Assembly: GCF_047730065.1 (NCBI RefSeq)
Contig: NZ_CP159829.1
Location: forward strand, 1,550,001 to 1,614,000
Direction: 5' to 3'
DNA from: Njordibacter sp028825405
GTDB lineage: Bacteria > Pseudomonadota > Gammaproteobacteria > Pseudomonadales > Balneatricaceae
Length of the DNA stretch: 64,000 nucleotides
Shown here piece by piece: positions 1 through 8,050 of this stretch. Each line of letters opens with the position of its first letter. Positions within the stretch are counted from its first letter, which is position 1. Below the pieces are notes generated by a model, which saw only the letters and a list, made by a program, of their open reading frames with translations, was not told the origin of the DNA and did not search any database. The position numbers were made by a program, and so were the translations under genes.

Positions 1-370
1 CAAGGTTGAAATGATCACTACAAGACAACATATAGGGGTCAATGGCAGTCAACCACACCCAATCTAAGCTTTTTGTTTTGTTTATAGTTGCATTGCTGCC
101 TCTGGCTGGATCAACGCTATTGAGGGAATGGTCAAGCCAACGCTTTCCCATGCCGTAACGTTGAGCAAACCCTCTGGTGTGAATCCATGCGTAGGGATCA
201 CATTTAAAAGCACGACCTGCTGCTGAGTGATCGATCGCTGAATCTAGCAAAAGCTGCTCATGGGTTGGCTCAATCGCTTGTGCCGAACCACTCATGACTA
301 AGTAAATAATTTTTGGGTATTGCCGCCTTGCGATTAGCTTGATGCTTTTCCAGCTTTGTTTGATTTTCAT
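1..370 (-). CDS. Unrecognised secreted protein, 5' part only
   Basis: An open frame of 123 codons starts at an ATG at 370 and runs off the left edge without a stop. The N-terminus has several Lys/Arg residues, then a short hydrophobic stretch ending SGSAQA, which looks like a signal peptide with an AxA cleavage site near residue 32. The mature part begins IEPTHEQ and contains FKCDPYAWIHTRGFAQRYG, rich in aromatic and charged residues with one Cys. I do not recognise the family. It is divergent from the LysR gene, with 239 bp between them. The signal-peptide pattern and long open frame argue that it is real, but the start is uncertain and the function unknown. Confidence 0.5.
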   Translation of the reverse strand, partial: MKIKQSWKSIKLIARRQYPKIIYLVMSGSAQAIEPTHEQLLLDSAIDHSAAGRAFKCDPYAWIHTRGFAQRYGMGKRWLDHSLNSVDPARGSNATINKTKSLDWVWLTAIDPYMLSCSDHFNL

Positions 371-609
371 GCTTAGCTGCCTTTGATGGATGCCATGCTT
401 GGCTGCTTTTCTGAGCTCATAGCTAACTCACTGCTAGTGCCATGCTGGGAGGCCGGCTCTTTAGTGCTTTCTTTTGAGCCTGCGGGGTCTGGTGCTAGTC
501 AACGCCAACGCTACCCATTTGTTTTAGTTCACGAAAGCTATATTTGCTCGCCCTGAGTGTATAAAAGTTTTAAATTCCGTTTTAGAGTGCAAACAGGTAT
601 TCTTCAGCC

Positions 610-1476
610 ATGGATAGTTTGGCATTAAAAGCCTTTGTGGTGGTCGCAGAACAACGCTCGTTTTCACGCGCGGCAGACCAGCTGTTCCTCACACAACCGG
701 CCGTAAGCAAACGCATTGTAAAGCTTGAAGAACAACTAAAAACTCGCTTATTTGATCGCATTGGCCGCACCGTGTCCCTAACCATGGCTGGGCAACACTT
801 ATTGCCTAAGGCGCGAGTGATCTTGCAGGCGATGGAAGATAGTGCCAACGAATTGACTAACTTATCAGGCCGTGTGGGCGGGACTTTGCGCATTGCCACC
901 AGTCATCACATTAGCTTGCATCGATTACCAGCGCCATTGCGCTTGTTTATTGCCCGCTACCCCCAAGTAGAGTTAGACATTCAGTTTGCCGAATCAGAGG
1001 TCATTTATGAAGGGCTGTTACAGGGCCGCTGGCAGCTTGGTATTATCACCCTCAACCCCAACCCTCACCCCCACATACAGCAACAGGTTATTTGGCAAGA
1101 TCAGATGCAATTTGTAGCGGCACCCGATCACCCTTTAAGTTTACAAAGTGCGGTTGATTTAAATCAGTTGAGTAGTTTTCCTGCCCTATTAAGCAAATCT
1201 AATACCTTTACCCGCGACATCGTAGAAGCACGCTTCGCAGCCCACCAATTAGCTTTAAATGTGGCCATGTCGACTAACAACTTAGACACTATCCGGATGA
1301 TGGTTAGTATCGGCATGGGTTGGAGTGTTTTGCCAGAAACATTAATCAACCAACACCTCAATATTATCGCCAGCCAAGCAAAACCAATCGTCAGACAGTT
1401 GGGCTGTGTTTGGCATCAACAGCGAAGTTTATCCAATGCCACGGTGGCCTTTATGGACCTGTTGCGAGGGTCATAA
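610..1476 (+). CDS. LysR-family transcriptional regulator
   Basis: This 288-residue protein has the usual LysR layout. An N-terminal winged helix-turn-helix covers about residues 2-60 (SRAADQLFLTQPAVSKRI is the recognition region). The LysR substrate-binding domain follows from about residue 90. The length is normal for the family. It is transcribed away from the partial secreted-protein gene and lies 230 bp upstream of the AraC-type regulator on the same strand. LysR proteins commonly act on a divergent neighbour, here the gene at the left edge, but nothing in the sequence fixes the target or the ligand. The family call is secure; the role is unknown. Confidence 0.9.
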   Translation: MDSLALKAFVVVAEQRSFSRAADQLFLTQPAVSKRIVKLEEQLKTRLFDRIGRTVSLTMAGQHLLPKARVILQAMEDSANELTNLSGRVGGTLRIATSHHISLHRLPAPLRLFIARYPQVELDIQFAESEVIYEGLLQGRWQLGIITLNPNPHPHIQQQVIWQDQMQFVAAPDHPLSLQSAVDLNQLSSFPALLSKSNTFTRDIVEARFAAHQLALNVAMSTNNLDTIRMMVSIGMGWSVLPETLINQHLNIIASQAKPIVRQLGCVWHQQRSLSNATVAFMDLLRGS

Positions 1477-1656
1477 AATGTTCTATTTTTTATCACTCAT
1501 CACAGTAAGTAATAAGGCCTAGTCATGGGACTTTTAGAGAATATAAATAAAGCCTAATATTTTCTGAAAAAAGATCACATAACCCCTCATTTTATGGTTC
1601 CCAATAGGGCAAACCTAGTTTAGAATGCGAGCCAATGTATTAGGGCAACTTTGATG

Positions 1657-1672
1657 CTAAGATCAATCTTAG
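1657..1672. promoter_or_regulatory. Inverted repeat upstream of the GbdR-like gene
   Basis: CTAAGAT and ATCTTAG form a perfect 7-bp inverted repeat with a 2-bp spacer, ending 34 bp before the ATG at 1707. It could be an operator or a small leader hairpin. The position suggests regulation of the AraC-type gene, but no known consensus is matched. Confidence 0.3.
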
Positions 1673-1706
1673 TGCAGAGCGTTCCAAAATAAAAAAAGAG
1701 GCAGAC

Positions 1707-2810
1707 ATGTCCATCAAAAAACCGATTCGCTACGCTTTTTTGCAAATCCCTAATTATTCCATGGTGACCTTTTCATCGGCGGTTGCTAGTCTCCGTGGTG
1801 CCAACTATATTAGCAAACAAGATCTGTATGCATGGCAGGTTGTGTCCATGGATGGTGTTCCTGTAACTGCCAGTGTTGGTTTTGAAGTGACGCCCACTTT
1901 GCATGTTAATGACCTTAACTTAAATGATCTAGAAGCCGTTATTGTGTGCGGGGGTACTTTTATTGATCGAGCCTACGACAAAAATACCATTACGTTTTTA
2001 CGCAAAGCCGCGAATGCTAAGATTAAAATTGGATCAACCTGCACAGGCAGTTATTTATTAGCCGCTGCAGGCCTTTTGGATGGTTACAAATCCACCATTC
2101 ATTGGGAAAACTTAGCCAGCATGCGTGAAGAATTTCCTAATGTATTAATGTCGTCTAATTTATTTGCCATTGACCGAGATCGGTTTACCTGCTCAGGTGG
2201 TAATTCTTCCTTAGACATGATGTTGCAATTTGTCAGTAACCATCACGGCCCTGAATTGGCCGCTGCGGTGTCTGAAATGTTTATCATGGAGCGTATTCGT
2301 GATCACCACGATACTCAGCGCATTCCCTTACGTTTGCACCTTGGTAATAGCCAGCCTAAATTGATTGAAGCCGTGGCTTTGATGGAAGCCAATTTAGAAG
2401 AAACCATTAGTTTGGATGATTTGGCCCAGTATGTTGGTGTGTCACGTCGACAACTAGAGCGACTGTTTCAAAAACACTTAAAATGCGTGCCATCACGCTA
2501 CTACTTGGAATTGCGCCTTAACCGTGCGCGTCAGCTTTTGTTACAAACTAACTTATCAATCATTGATGTGTCATTGGCTTGTGGCTTTGTGTCTGCTCCC
2601 CATTTTTCCAAATGCTACCGAGATTTTTTCGGTATCCCGCCGCGAGAAGAACGGCGCCGTTTCTCCCCAGGCCAAAGTGTGCGTGCTGCTGAACAGAGCC
2701 TCAAAGAAGACGTCTCAGACGACACCCCAAATAACGCCCCAGAAGACACAAGTATCGCCTTTGATGTCGATATACCAAGCAATCACCCATCTGACTGGCC
2801 TCGATCTTAA
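1707..2810 (+). CDS. GlxA/GbdR-type AraC-family transcriptional regulator
   Basis: The N-terminal half (about residues 8-190) is a DJ-1/PfpI-like amidase-fold ligand domain with TCTGSYLLAAAGLL at the nucleophile-elbow position. The C-terminal part (about 215-315) is an AraC double helix-turn-helix with VSRRQLERLFQ and CGFVSAPHFSKCYRDFFG. Stretches such as IHWENLASMREEFP and FTCSGGNSSLDMML are typical of the GbdR/ArgR/SouR group, which senses betaine derivatives or arginine in pseudomonads. A GAGG ribosome-binding site lies just before the ATG. An acidic, low-complexity tail of about 50 residues follows the DNA-binding domain. The gene converges on the corrinoid methyl-transfer cluster, which would suit a methylamine or betaine sensor. 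The effector is inferred, not shown. Confidence 0.85.
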   Translation: MSIKKPIRYAFLQIPNYSMVTFSSAVASLRGANYISKQDLYAWQVVSMDGVPVTASVGFEVTPTLHVNDLNLNDLEAVIVCGGTFIDRAYDKNTITFLRKAANAKIKIGSTCTGSYLLAAAGLLDGYKSTIHWENLASMREEFPNVLMSSNLFAIDRDRFTCSGGNSSLDMMLQFVSNHHGPELAAAVSEMFIMERIRDHHDTQRIPLRLHLGNSQPKLIEAVALMEANLEETISLDDLAQYVGVSRRQLERLFQKHLKCVPSRYYLELRLNRARQLLLQTNLSIIDVSLACGFVSAPHFSKCYRDFFGIPPREERRRFSPGQSVRAAEQSLKEDVSDDTPNNAPEDTSIAFDVDIPSNHPSDWPRS

Positions 2811-2881
2811 AACCCAACACAGGGCCGTTTTGAGTTGGCCATGCGCACCAGTAAAACCAAACCCAAAGTTAAATGGCTTTA

Positions 2882-3655
2882 TTAGGCGTTAAGAATCGCC
2901 ATAGCTAGCTCACTGCCCGGTAAATCGAGGGCAGCAATCCAAACCATCATGCCAATCAGTGCAGCAGCGGTGAGTAAATACCAAATTAAACTAAAAACTA
3001 TACCGTAGGTGTTGAGTTTTGGTTTGGGGTCCTCACCAAAGCTTTTCCAGTCAGCTAACAAATCCACCAAACCCATAATCCCAAAAAAGCCAATTAAGGC
3101 AAAGCCATGGGTAAAACTATAAAAAATAAGTAACCCAGAAATAACCACTAACCCAACATAAATAAAACGGCTACGACCTGAATAAACCAAGGCTTTCACG
3201 ACGCGACCACCGTCTAAGGGATAAATGGGTAACAGGTTAACAAGGTTAATTAAGGCACTCACTGAGGCCACAAGACCCACAAAGTGGTTACCCGTAAGCA
3301 CAAACCCAATAAAAAACGCCACGCTCATGCCTAAGCCAAAAACAGGTCCCATCATGGCAATATAAAGTTCTTGCCAATGGGTTTTGGGGCGATCACCTAC
3401 GGCAATACCTCCAACAAAAGGAATAATGTAAATGCCCTTAGTGGGGATGCCAAAGCGTTTCATAGCCCACATGTGGCCATATTCGTGGAACATTAAAATT
3501 GCCAAAAGGGTGACTGCAAACTCGAAACTGAGCATGATGGTCCAGCCTGATAGGGCCATAGCCACTAGCGCCACTTTCAGCACTTTAACACTTTTGAAGA
3601 GCTTAAAGGCAATGCCGATTATTACTCCCAAACGTGCACGGTTATTGGTCTGCAT
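2882..3655 (-). CDS. M50-family (site-2 protease-like) membrane zinc metalloprotease
   Basis: This is a 257-residue polytopic membrane protein. HEYGH (H57, E58, H61) supplies two zinc ligands and the catalytic Glu, and NLLPIYPLDGG near residues 140-150 carries the third ligand, Asp148. Both are diagnostic of site-2 protease/SpoIVFB-like M50 enzymes. There is no PDZ domain, so it belongs to the short form rather than RseP. It starts 8 bp after the stop of the ASKHA activator gene and is almost certainly co-transcribed with it. Its substrate is unknown. Presence in a corrinoid methyl-transfer gene set is unexpected and may be functional or a fortuitous operon tail. Confidence 0.85.
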   Translation of the reverse strand: MQTNNRARLGVIIGIAFKLFKSVKVLKVALVAMALSGWTIMLSFEFAVTLLAILMFHEYGHMWAMKRFGIPTKGIYIIPFVGGIAVGDRPKTHWQELYIAMMGPVFGLGMSVAFFIGFVLTGNHFVGLVASVSALINLVNLLPIYPLDGGRVVKALVYSGRSRFIYVGLVVISGLLIFYSFTHGFALIGFFGIMGLVDLLADWKSFGEDPKPKLNTYGIVFSLIWYLLTAAALIGMMVWIAALDLPGSELAMAILNA

Positions 3656-3663
3656 AATTTCGA

Positions 3664-5694
3664 CTAGCTCCTGCGGCGGCGGCGTTTCTTTTCGCCCCCT
3701 TCAGTTTCTGCTTTAGCTTCTTTCATAGGTGGCAAAGTGACTACCTTTTCCAACTCTGGAAAGGCATCCACCTTGTTAGGAAAAGCCATTGCATCTATAA
3801 ATAGTTGTTGAAAGTCAGGTTCTACAGCAGTTTCTATTTTTTCAATCTTGCGCACAACCTGTTCAATTTCGGCGCGTGATGACTCGTTTAGCAAAGCAAT
3901 ACGAGCGCCAGTACCCGCCGCGTTACCTGCTGAGGACACTTCATCCAGCGCACAATCCGGAATCAATCCTAGAACCATGGCGTACTTTACATCAATGTGG
4001 CTGCCAAAAGCGCCAGCAAATCGAATGCGGTCTACTTTGTCTACTTGTTGATACTGCATCAACAACTTAACCCCAGCATATAAAGCCGCTTTAGCCAGCT
4101 GAATAGCTCGAATATCATTTTGCATGATTTTCACGGCACCGCGTGTTTCCGTGGCGGGCATAATTTCATATGAAAAAGTCCGCCCATCGGGCTGAATGCG
4201 GGCATTCATAGCTGCCAAGCCACCATCGATGACACCGTCTTGGGTGACCACACCCGCCAAATACATTTCGGCCACTACTTCGATAATACCCGAACCGCAG
4301 ATGCCCGTAATGCCTGTTTTTACTGTCGCTTCGTCAAAGCCTTCAGCATCAGACCAGAGCTCACAACCAATCACTTGAAAGCGAGGCTCCATGGTAATTG
4401 GGTCAATACGAATACGTTCAATAGCCCCTGCTGCTGCCCGTTGACCACAGCTAATTTGTGCACCTTCAAAGGCCGGTCCCGTTGGGCTTGAGCACGCCAC
4501 TAATCGATGTCGATTACCCAGTACAATTTCAGCATTGGTTCCCACATCGACCAATAAAGTCATTTCATCATGATTATAAGGTTCTTCTGCCAGCACCATG
4601 CCCGCTGTATCTGCACCGACATGCCCCGCGATGCAAGGTAACAAATAAGCCCGTGCTTGTGGGTTAAGTTTTACGTCTAGGGTGCTAGCTAAGGTGTTGA
4701 CTGCCATGTCTGTGGCTAAGGCAAAGGGGGCACCTCCCAACTCGACCGGGTTAATGCCCAATAACAAATGATGCATGATGGGGTTAGCCACAAAGGTAAT
4801 TTCTAATAAATCTGTGGTTTCACATTGCACTTGTTTGACCAGGTCTTTCACTAAGCCATTGAGTGCCTCACGCACGGCGTTGGTCATGTCAACTTCGCCA
4901 CCCGGGTTCATCATCACATAGGACACCCGACTCATTAGATCTTCACCGAAGCGAATTTGAGGATTCATCACGCCTGCGCTAGCTACGACTTCACCACTGG
5001 ACAAATTACATAAATGCGCAGCGATAGTGGTAGAACCCACGTCCACAGCAACACCATAAATGGTGTCTTTTAAACCTGGCCAAAGTGCAACTATTTGCTC
5101 ACCTTGACGCACAGCGACGGTTACACCCCACTTACCGGCTCTTAGAATGGGTTGTATGGTGGCCAATAAAGCCACATCGTAAGACAAGTCCAATAATTGC
5201 CAATCGGCTTCTAGGGCATTCAATAAACGCCTCAAATCACCAGAGGGGTCATGCATGTCTGGTTCTTGCACTTCGACATAGTACAAACGAACCAATGGGT
5301 TGATGGCAATATCGTGCAACTCTGCATCTTTGCGCACCATTTGATGATGCACTTGGCTTTCTGCCGGAACATCCACCACAATGTCATTGAGTACCTTAGT
5401 ATGACAGCTTAAACGTCGACCTGGTTTCAGTTCCCTGCGTTCCGCAAATTTAAGTTCAGGGGCAGTAATGGGCTCTAAACTATCCGCGCTGGAGGTAATA
5501 CCGAATTTGGCAAATTCGCCCTCACTAACAAAGATTTGGCAACGGCCACAAATACCTCTGGCTCCACACACGGAATCTATATCCACATTAAGATAACGCG
5601 CTGCTTGCAACAAGGGCGTTCCCACTGGGAAGCGCCCGCGCTTGCCCGAAGGAGTAAAGACGACTAAAGCTTCATCGGTGTTAGGCTGGCTCAT
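3664..5694 (-). CDS. ASKHA-domain corrinoid activation protein (RamA/RACo-like)
   Basis: This 676-residue protein probably reactivates the inactive Co(II) form of the cluster's corrinoid protein by ATP-dependent reduction. The N-terminal 2Fe-2S ferredoxin domain has cysteines C43, C49, C52 and C97. An acetate-and-sugar-kinase/Hsp70/actin fold follows, with VAVDVGSTTIAAHL near residue 217, LLVDVGTNAEIVLG near 378 and GICGSGIIEV near 470. This is the layout of RACo and related activators. The C-terminus is acidic/Ala/Lys-rich and ends in a run of arginines. A GAGGTG ribosome-binding site precedes the ATG. A terminator-like hairpin and an inverted repeat separate it from the methyltransferase gene upstream, so it may have its own promoter. 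The M50 gene follows after 8 bp. Confidence 0.9.
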   Translation of the reverse strand: MSQPNTDEALVVFTPSGKRGRFPVGTPLLQAARYLNVDIDSVCGARGICGRCQIFVSEGEFAKFGITSSADSLEPITAPELKFAERRELKPGRRLSCHTKVLNDIVVDVPAESQVHHQMVRKDAELHDIAINPLVRLYYVEVQEPDMHDPSGDLRRLLNALEADWQLLDLSYDVALLATIQPILRAGKWGVTVAVRQGEQIVALWPGLKDTIYGVAVDVGSTTIAAHLCNLSSGEVVASAGVMNPQIRFGEDLMSRVSYVMMNPGGEVDMTNAVREALNGLVKDLVKQVQCETTDLLEITFVANPIMHHLLLGINPVELGGAPFALATDMAVNTLASTLDVKLNPQARAYLLPCIAGHVGADTAGMVLAEEPYNHDEMTLLVDVGTNAEIVLGNRHRLVACSSPTGPAFEGAQISCGQRAAAGAIERIRIDPITMEPRFQVIGCELWSDAEGFDEATVKTGITGICGSGIIEVVAEMYLAGVVTQDGVIDGGLAAMNARIQPDGRTFSYEIMPATETRGAVKIMQNDIRAIQLAKAALYAGVKLLMQYQQVDKVDRIRFAGAFGSHIDVKYAMVLGLIPDCALDEVSSAGNAAGTGARIALLNESSRAEIEQVVRKIEKIETAVEPDFQQLFIDAMAFPNKVDAFPELEKVVTLPPMKEAKAETEGGEKKRRRRRS

Positions 5695-5719
5695 GGGGTC
5701 ACCTCAATGGGTTTATAGT

Positions 5720-5742
5720 GAGCTCAATTTAAACTTGAGCTC
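5720..5742. promoter_or_regulatory. Inverted repeat upstream of the ASKHA gene
   Basis: GAGCTCAA and TTGAGCTC form a perfect 8-bp inverted repeat around a 7-bp A/T-rich spacer. Its edge is 25 bp upstream of the ASKHA start codon and just downstream, in the sense of transcription, of a terminator-like hairpin. It is a candidate operator for an internal promoter. No known regulator consensus is matched. Confidence 0.4.
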
Positions 5743-5769
5743 TGCTGTGTTCATGGTGTTTAATTTTGC

Positions 5770-5797
5770 ACAAAAAAGGGCCTGCATGGCCCTTTTT
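5770..5797 (-). terminator. Rho-independent terminator after the methyltransferase gene
   Basis: A GC-rich stem (AAAAGGGCC / GGCCCTTTT, loop TGCAT) is flanked by an A-run on the left, which becomes a run of six U in the minus-strand transcript. It lies about 28 bp after the stop of the methyltetrahydrofolate:corrinoid methyltransferase gene and before the ASKHA gene. It therefore ends, or attenuates, transcription inside what would otherwise be one operon. Confidence 0.75.
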
Positions 5798-5824
5798 GAT
5801 TATTTAATACGCATCAATCATAAC

Positions 5825-6721
5825 CTAAGCGCGCCGGCGACCCGTGCGGCTACCCCGGGCACCAGTGCCCTCTGCAGCTGGGTCGCGGTAGGCTTTAATC
5901 CAATCTTTACATTCTGGGTCATGGCCCATCATTAGGTTACCCCCTCGCACGCCTAACATCACTTCAGCATGCATTGGGTTGATGATAGCAGAGGTCATAC
6001 CCGAGGCCACTGCACAGGCAATGAACGCACAGTTAACGCCATTGCGATTAGGTAAACCAAAACTAAAGTTAGACGCACCACAGGTGGTGTTCACTTTAAG
6101 TTCATTACGCAAGCGGTGAACTAGCTCCATCACCTGACGGCCAGAGGTATTAATCGCTCCAACGGGCATCACTAATGGATCGACCACCACGTCTGAAGCA
6201 GGGATACCATAGTCAGCAGCACGCTGCACAATTTTCTTGGCCACTTCAAAACGCACGTTAATATCTTGTGAGATTCCAGTCTCGTCATTAGAAATGGCAA
6301 CCACGGCGGCACCGTATTTTTTAACCAGGGGTAAAACTCGATCTAAAGACTCGTCTTCACCAGTCACAGAGTTTAATAAAGCTTTACCTTTGTAGACAGC
6401 AAGGCCTGCCTCTAGGGCATCAATAATGGACGAATCGATGCATAATGGTACATCGACTAAAGCTTGTACGAGTTGTATCGTTTTGGCCAAAATAGCCGGT
6501 TCATCAGCTAATGGAATACCCGCATTAATGTCTAAAATAGTAGCTCCAGCAGCAACCTGAGCTAAGGCATCTGCTTCTACACGACTAAAATCGCCATTTT
6601 TCATCTCTTCAGCCAATAACTTACGGCCTGTCGGGTTGATGCGCTCTCCAATTACTGCGAAGGGACGGTCAAAACCAATAACCACTTCTTGAGAAGCGGA
6701 GCTGATAATCGTATCAGTCAT
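5825..6721 (-). CDS. Methyltetrahydrofolate:corrinoid methyltransferase
   Basis: This 298-residue pterin-binding TIM-barrel protein belongs to the AcsE/MtrH/MetH-folate-domain family. Signature segments are IGERINPTGRK (about 24-34), DINAG, LCIDSS, LLNSVTGEDE and GASNFSFGLPNR. It would move methyl groups between tetrahydrofolate and the cob(I)alamin of the corrinoid protein encoded at 8694-9392. An AGGAA ribosome-binding site lies before the ATG. It is 51 bp downstream of the MetF-like gene and is followed by a terminator. The last 15 or so residues are Gly/Arg-rich and end GRRRA, echoing the arginine tail of the ASKHA protein. Direction of transfer (into or out of folate) cannot be read from sequence. 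Confidence 0.9.
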   Translation of the reverse strand: MTDTIISSASQEVVIGFDRPFAVIGERINPTGRKLLAEEMKNGDFSRVEADALAQVAAGATILDINAGIPLADEPAILAKTIQLVQALVDVPLCIDSSIIDALEAGLAVYKGKALLNSVTGEDESLDRVLPLVKKYGAAVVAISNDETGISQDINVRFEVAKKIVQRAADYGIPASDVVVDPLVMPVGAINTSGRQVMELVHRLRNELKVNTTCGASNFSFGLPNRNGVNCAFIACAVASGMTSAIINPMHAEVMLGVRGGNLMMGHDPECKDWIKAYRDPAAEGTGARGSRTGRRRA

Positions 6722-6772
6722 TTAAAATTCCTGCTTTATAGTCTAATAAAAGCCAGTTATCTGGCCCAAAAA

Positions 6773-7714
6773 TTAAGAGTTAATTGTGAAGCTTTTACCG
6801 CTTAGTTCAAACCGGCCATCTTGCACTTGGTACATCCATGCAGCTGATTTCTTTAAGCCACCCAAAGGGTATAAATGGCACTGAGAAATTAAACAATCAG
6901 GGTCGTTATGCATGCCTTGAACCAAATCACGCATGAGTTCACTTGGTTCTGAAGAGGGAGCATTAACGAACTTGCCTAAGAATGAGTCTTTAAGGCCCAG
7001 TTTCACCATATTCATGGGATTACGCGTTAAAAAACGCACCGATGCGCCTACACCACAGTGAGCCGCATGACGCATGAGGGTTTTAATGGTGGCAAGACCC
7101 GGCACGCCAATATGAATGGGTAGCTCGTTACCCACGGCACGAATACTGCGTTCCCATGCAAAAATAGGCTCAGCTTCAAATACAAACTGTGTGGCTAGGT
7201 ACAAGCTCATATCCGTTTGTTTGGCAAAATCGTTTTTTTGTTTGATGGCTAAGACACAGTCTTGTGGGCTTATGTCTGGGCTACCCTCTGGATGGCCAGC
7301 TAGACCCATTTTCAAAATACCATATTTTTCAAATAAACCCGTTTGTAACACCTCTATAGAAGATGCAAACTCTCCAACCGGAGTGTTCACTCCACCACCA
7401 ATTAACAATCCTTCGGTCACACCCGTCTCACCTTGCAGTGTCGCTAGATTTTCTTCCAAAAAATGGGCTGATGGAATAGATCGAGCGGCAAAGTGCGGCA
7501 CTGGGTTAAAACCTTCATCTTTTAATCGGCGCACACTATTCACCGTGTCAGCAAAGTCTGATCCTGGAAGAAAGGTCACGTATACAGTGCAGCCCGGACG
7601 CAACAGTTGCCTGAAATCTGCCACTTTAGCCGCCCCACCAGGGGTCACTTCGACAGTGGTTTTTTGCATCAAGTCAATAATAGCTTGTTTTTCTGTGACA
7701 GCATTTAGCGCCAT
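6773..7714 (-). CDS. MetF-family methylenetetrahydrofolate reductase
   Basis: A 313-residue (beta/alpha)8 protein of the MetF superfamily, with segments such as PHFAARSI, LLIGGG and GLAGHPEGSP, the last matching the GHPE motif of the family. It would interconvert 5,10-methylene- and 5-methyl-tetrahydrofolate. In this cluster it probably oxidises methyl-THF made from a demethylated substrate, or supplies methyl-THF to the corrinoid protein. It is clearly divergent from the housekeeping Escherichia coli MetF type, and a separate metF may exist elsewhere. A GGAG ribosome-binding site precedes the ATG. It lies 39 bp after the small 'virulence factor' family gene and 51 bp before the folate methyltransferase gene. 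Confidence 0.85.
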   Translation of the reverse strand: MALNAVTEKQAIIDLMQKTTVEVTPGGAAKVADFRQLLRPGCTVYVTFLPGSDFADTVNSVRRLKDEGFNPVPHFAARSIPSAHFLEENLATLQGETGVTEGLLIGGGVNTPVGEFASSIEVLQTGLFEKYGILKMGLAGHPEGSPDISPQDCVLAIKQKNDFAKQTDMSLYLATQFVFEAEPIFAWERSIRAVGNELPIHIGVPGLATIKTLMRHAAHCGVGASVRFLTRNPMNMVKLGLKDSFLGKFVNAPSSEPSELMRDLVQGMHNDPDCLISQCHLYPLGGLKKSAAWMYQVQDGRFELSGKSFTINS

Positions 7715-7753
7715 TAGTACTTCTCCACAAAATAAAATGAGTTGCGTAATAAA

Positions 7754-8050
7754 TTATTCAGCAATGCCGCCAGCAGCAATTAATACCGCCAAACGCTCTT
7801 CGGTATAGTCTGTTTGTATTTGATTGACTGTGGTTTCTAAAATCGCTTCTATGTCGTCACCACAGGCTGTCGTATCCCGCCTCCACTCTGACAAATAACC
7901 ATCACTACCGTAGAGGCCAGCGCGCATAGCGGCTTTATCCACGGCTTTTTCAAAGCGCTCTTCCAAGGGACGCTTGGCGCTGTTGCGTCCTTGCTTAACA
8001 ATGACTTGGGCGGGAATATCACGCCACATTACGATGGTTAGCTTGGCCAT
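7754..8050 (-). CDS. Small 'virulence factor' family protein, corrinoid-cluster partner
   Basis: This 98-residue soluble protein begins MAKLTIVMWRDIPAQVIVK and contains RRPLEERFEKAVDKAAM-like charged helices and a C-terminal EERLAVLIAAGG. It resembles the small family labelled 'virulence factor' in databases, a name that says nothing about its job. As I recall, homologues sit next to DUF1638 and MetF-like genes in many alpha- and gammaproteobacteria. Its ATG lies inside the end of the DUF1638 gene (13-bp overlap in another frame), which implies translational coupling and perhaps physical association. It could be a scaffold or subunit of the methyl-transfer complex; this is inference. Confidence 0.7.
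   Translation of the reverse strand: MAKLTIVMWRDIPAQVIVKQGRNSAKRPLEERFEKAVDKAAMRAGLYGSDGYLSEWRRDTTACGDDIEAILETTVNQIQTDYTEERLAVLIAAGGIAE

Noticed and set aside
582..899. 105-codon open frame opposite the LysR helix-turn-helix
   Set aside because: The LysR frame has clear domain content; this one is its complement.
7116..7808. 230-codon open frame on the plus strand opposite the MetF-like gene
   Set aside because: It is antisense to a clearly conserved gene and its translation has no family character; a shadow frame.
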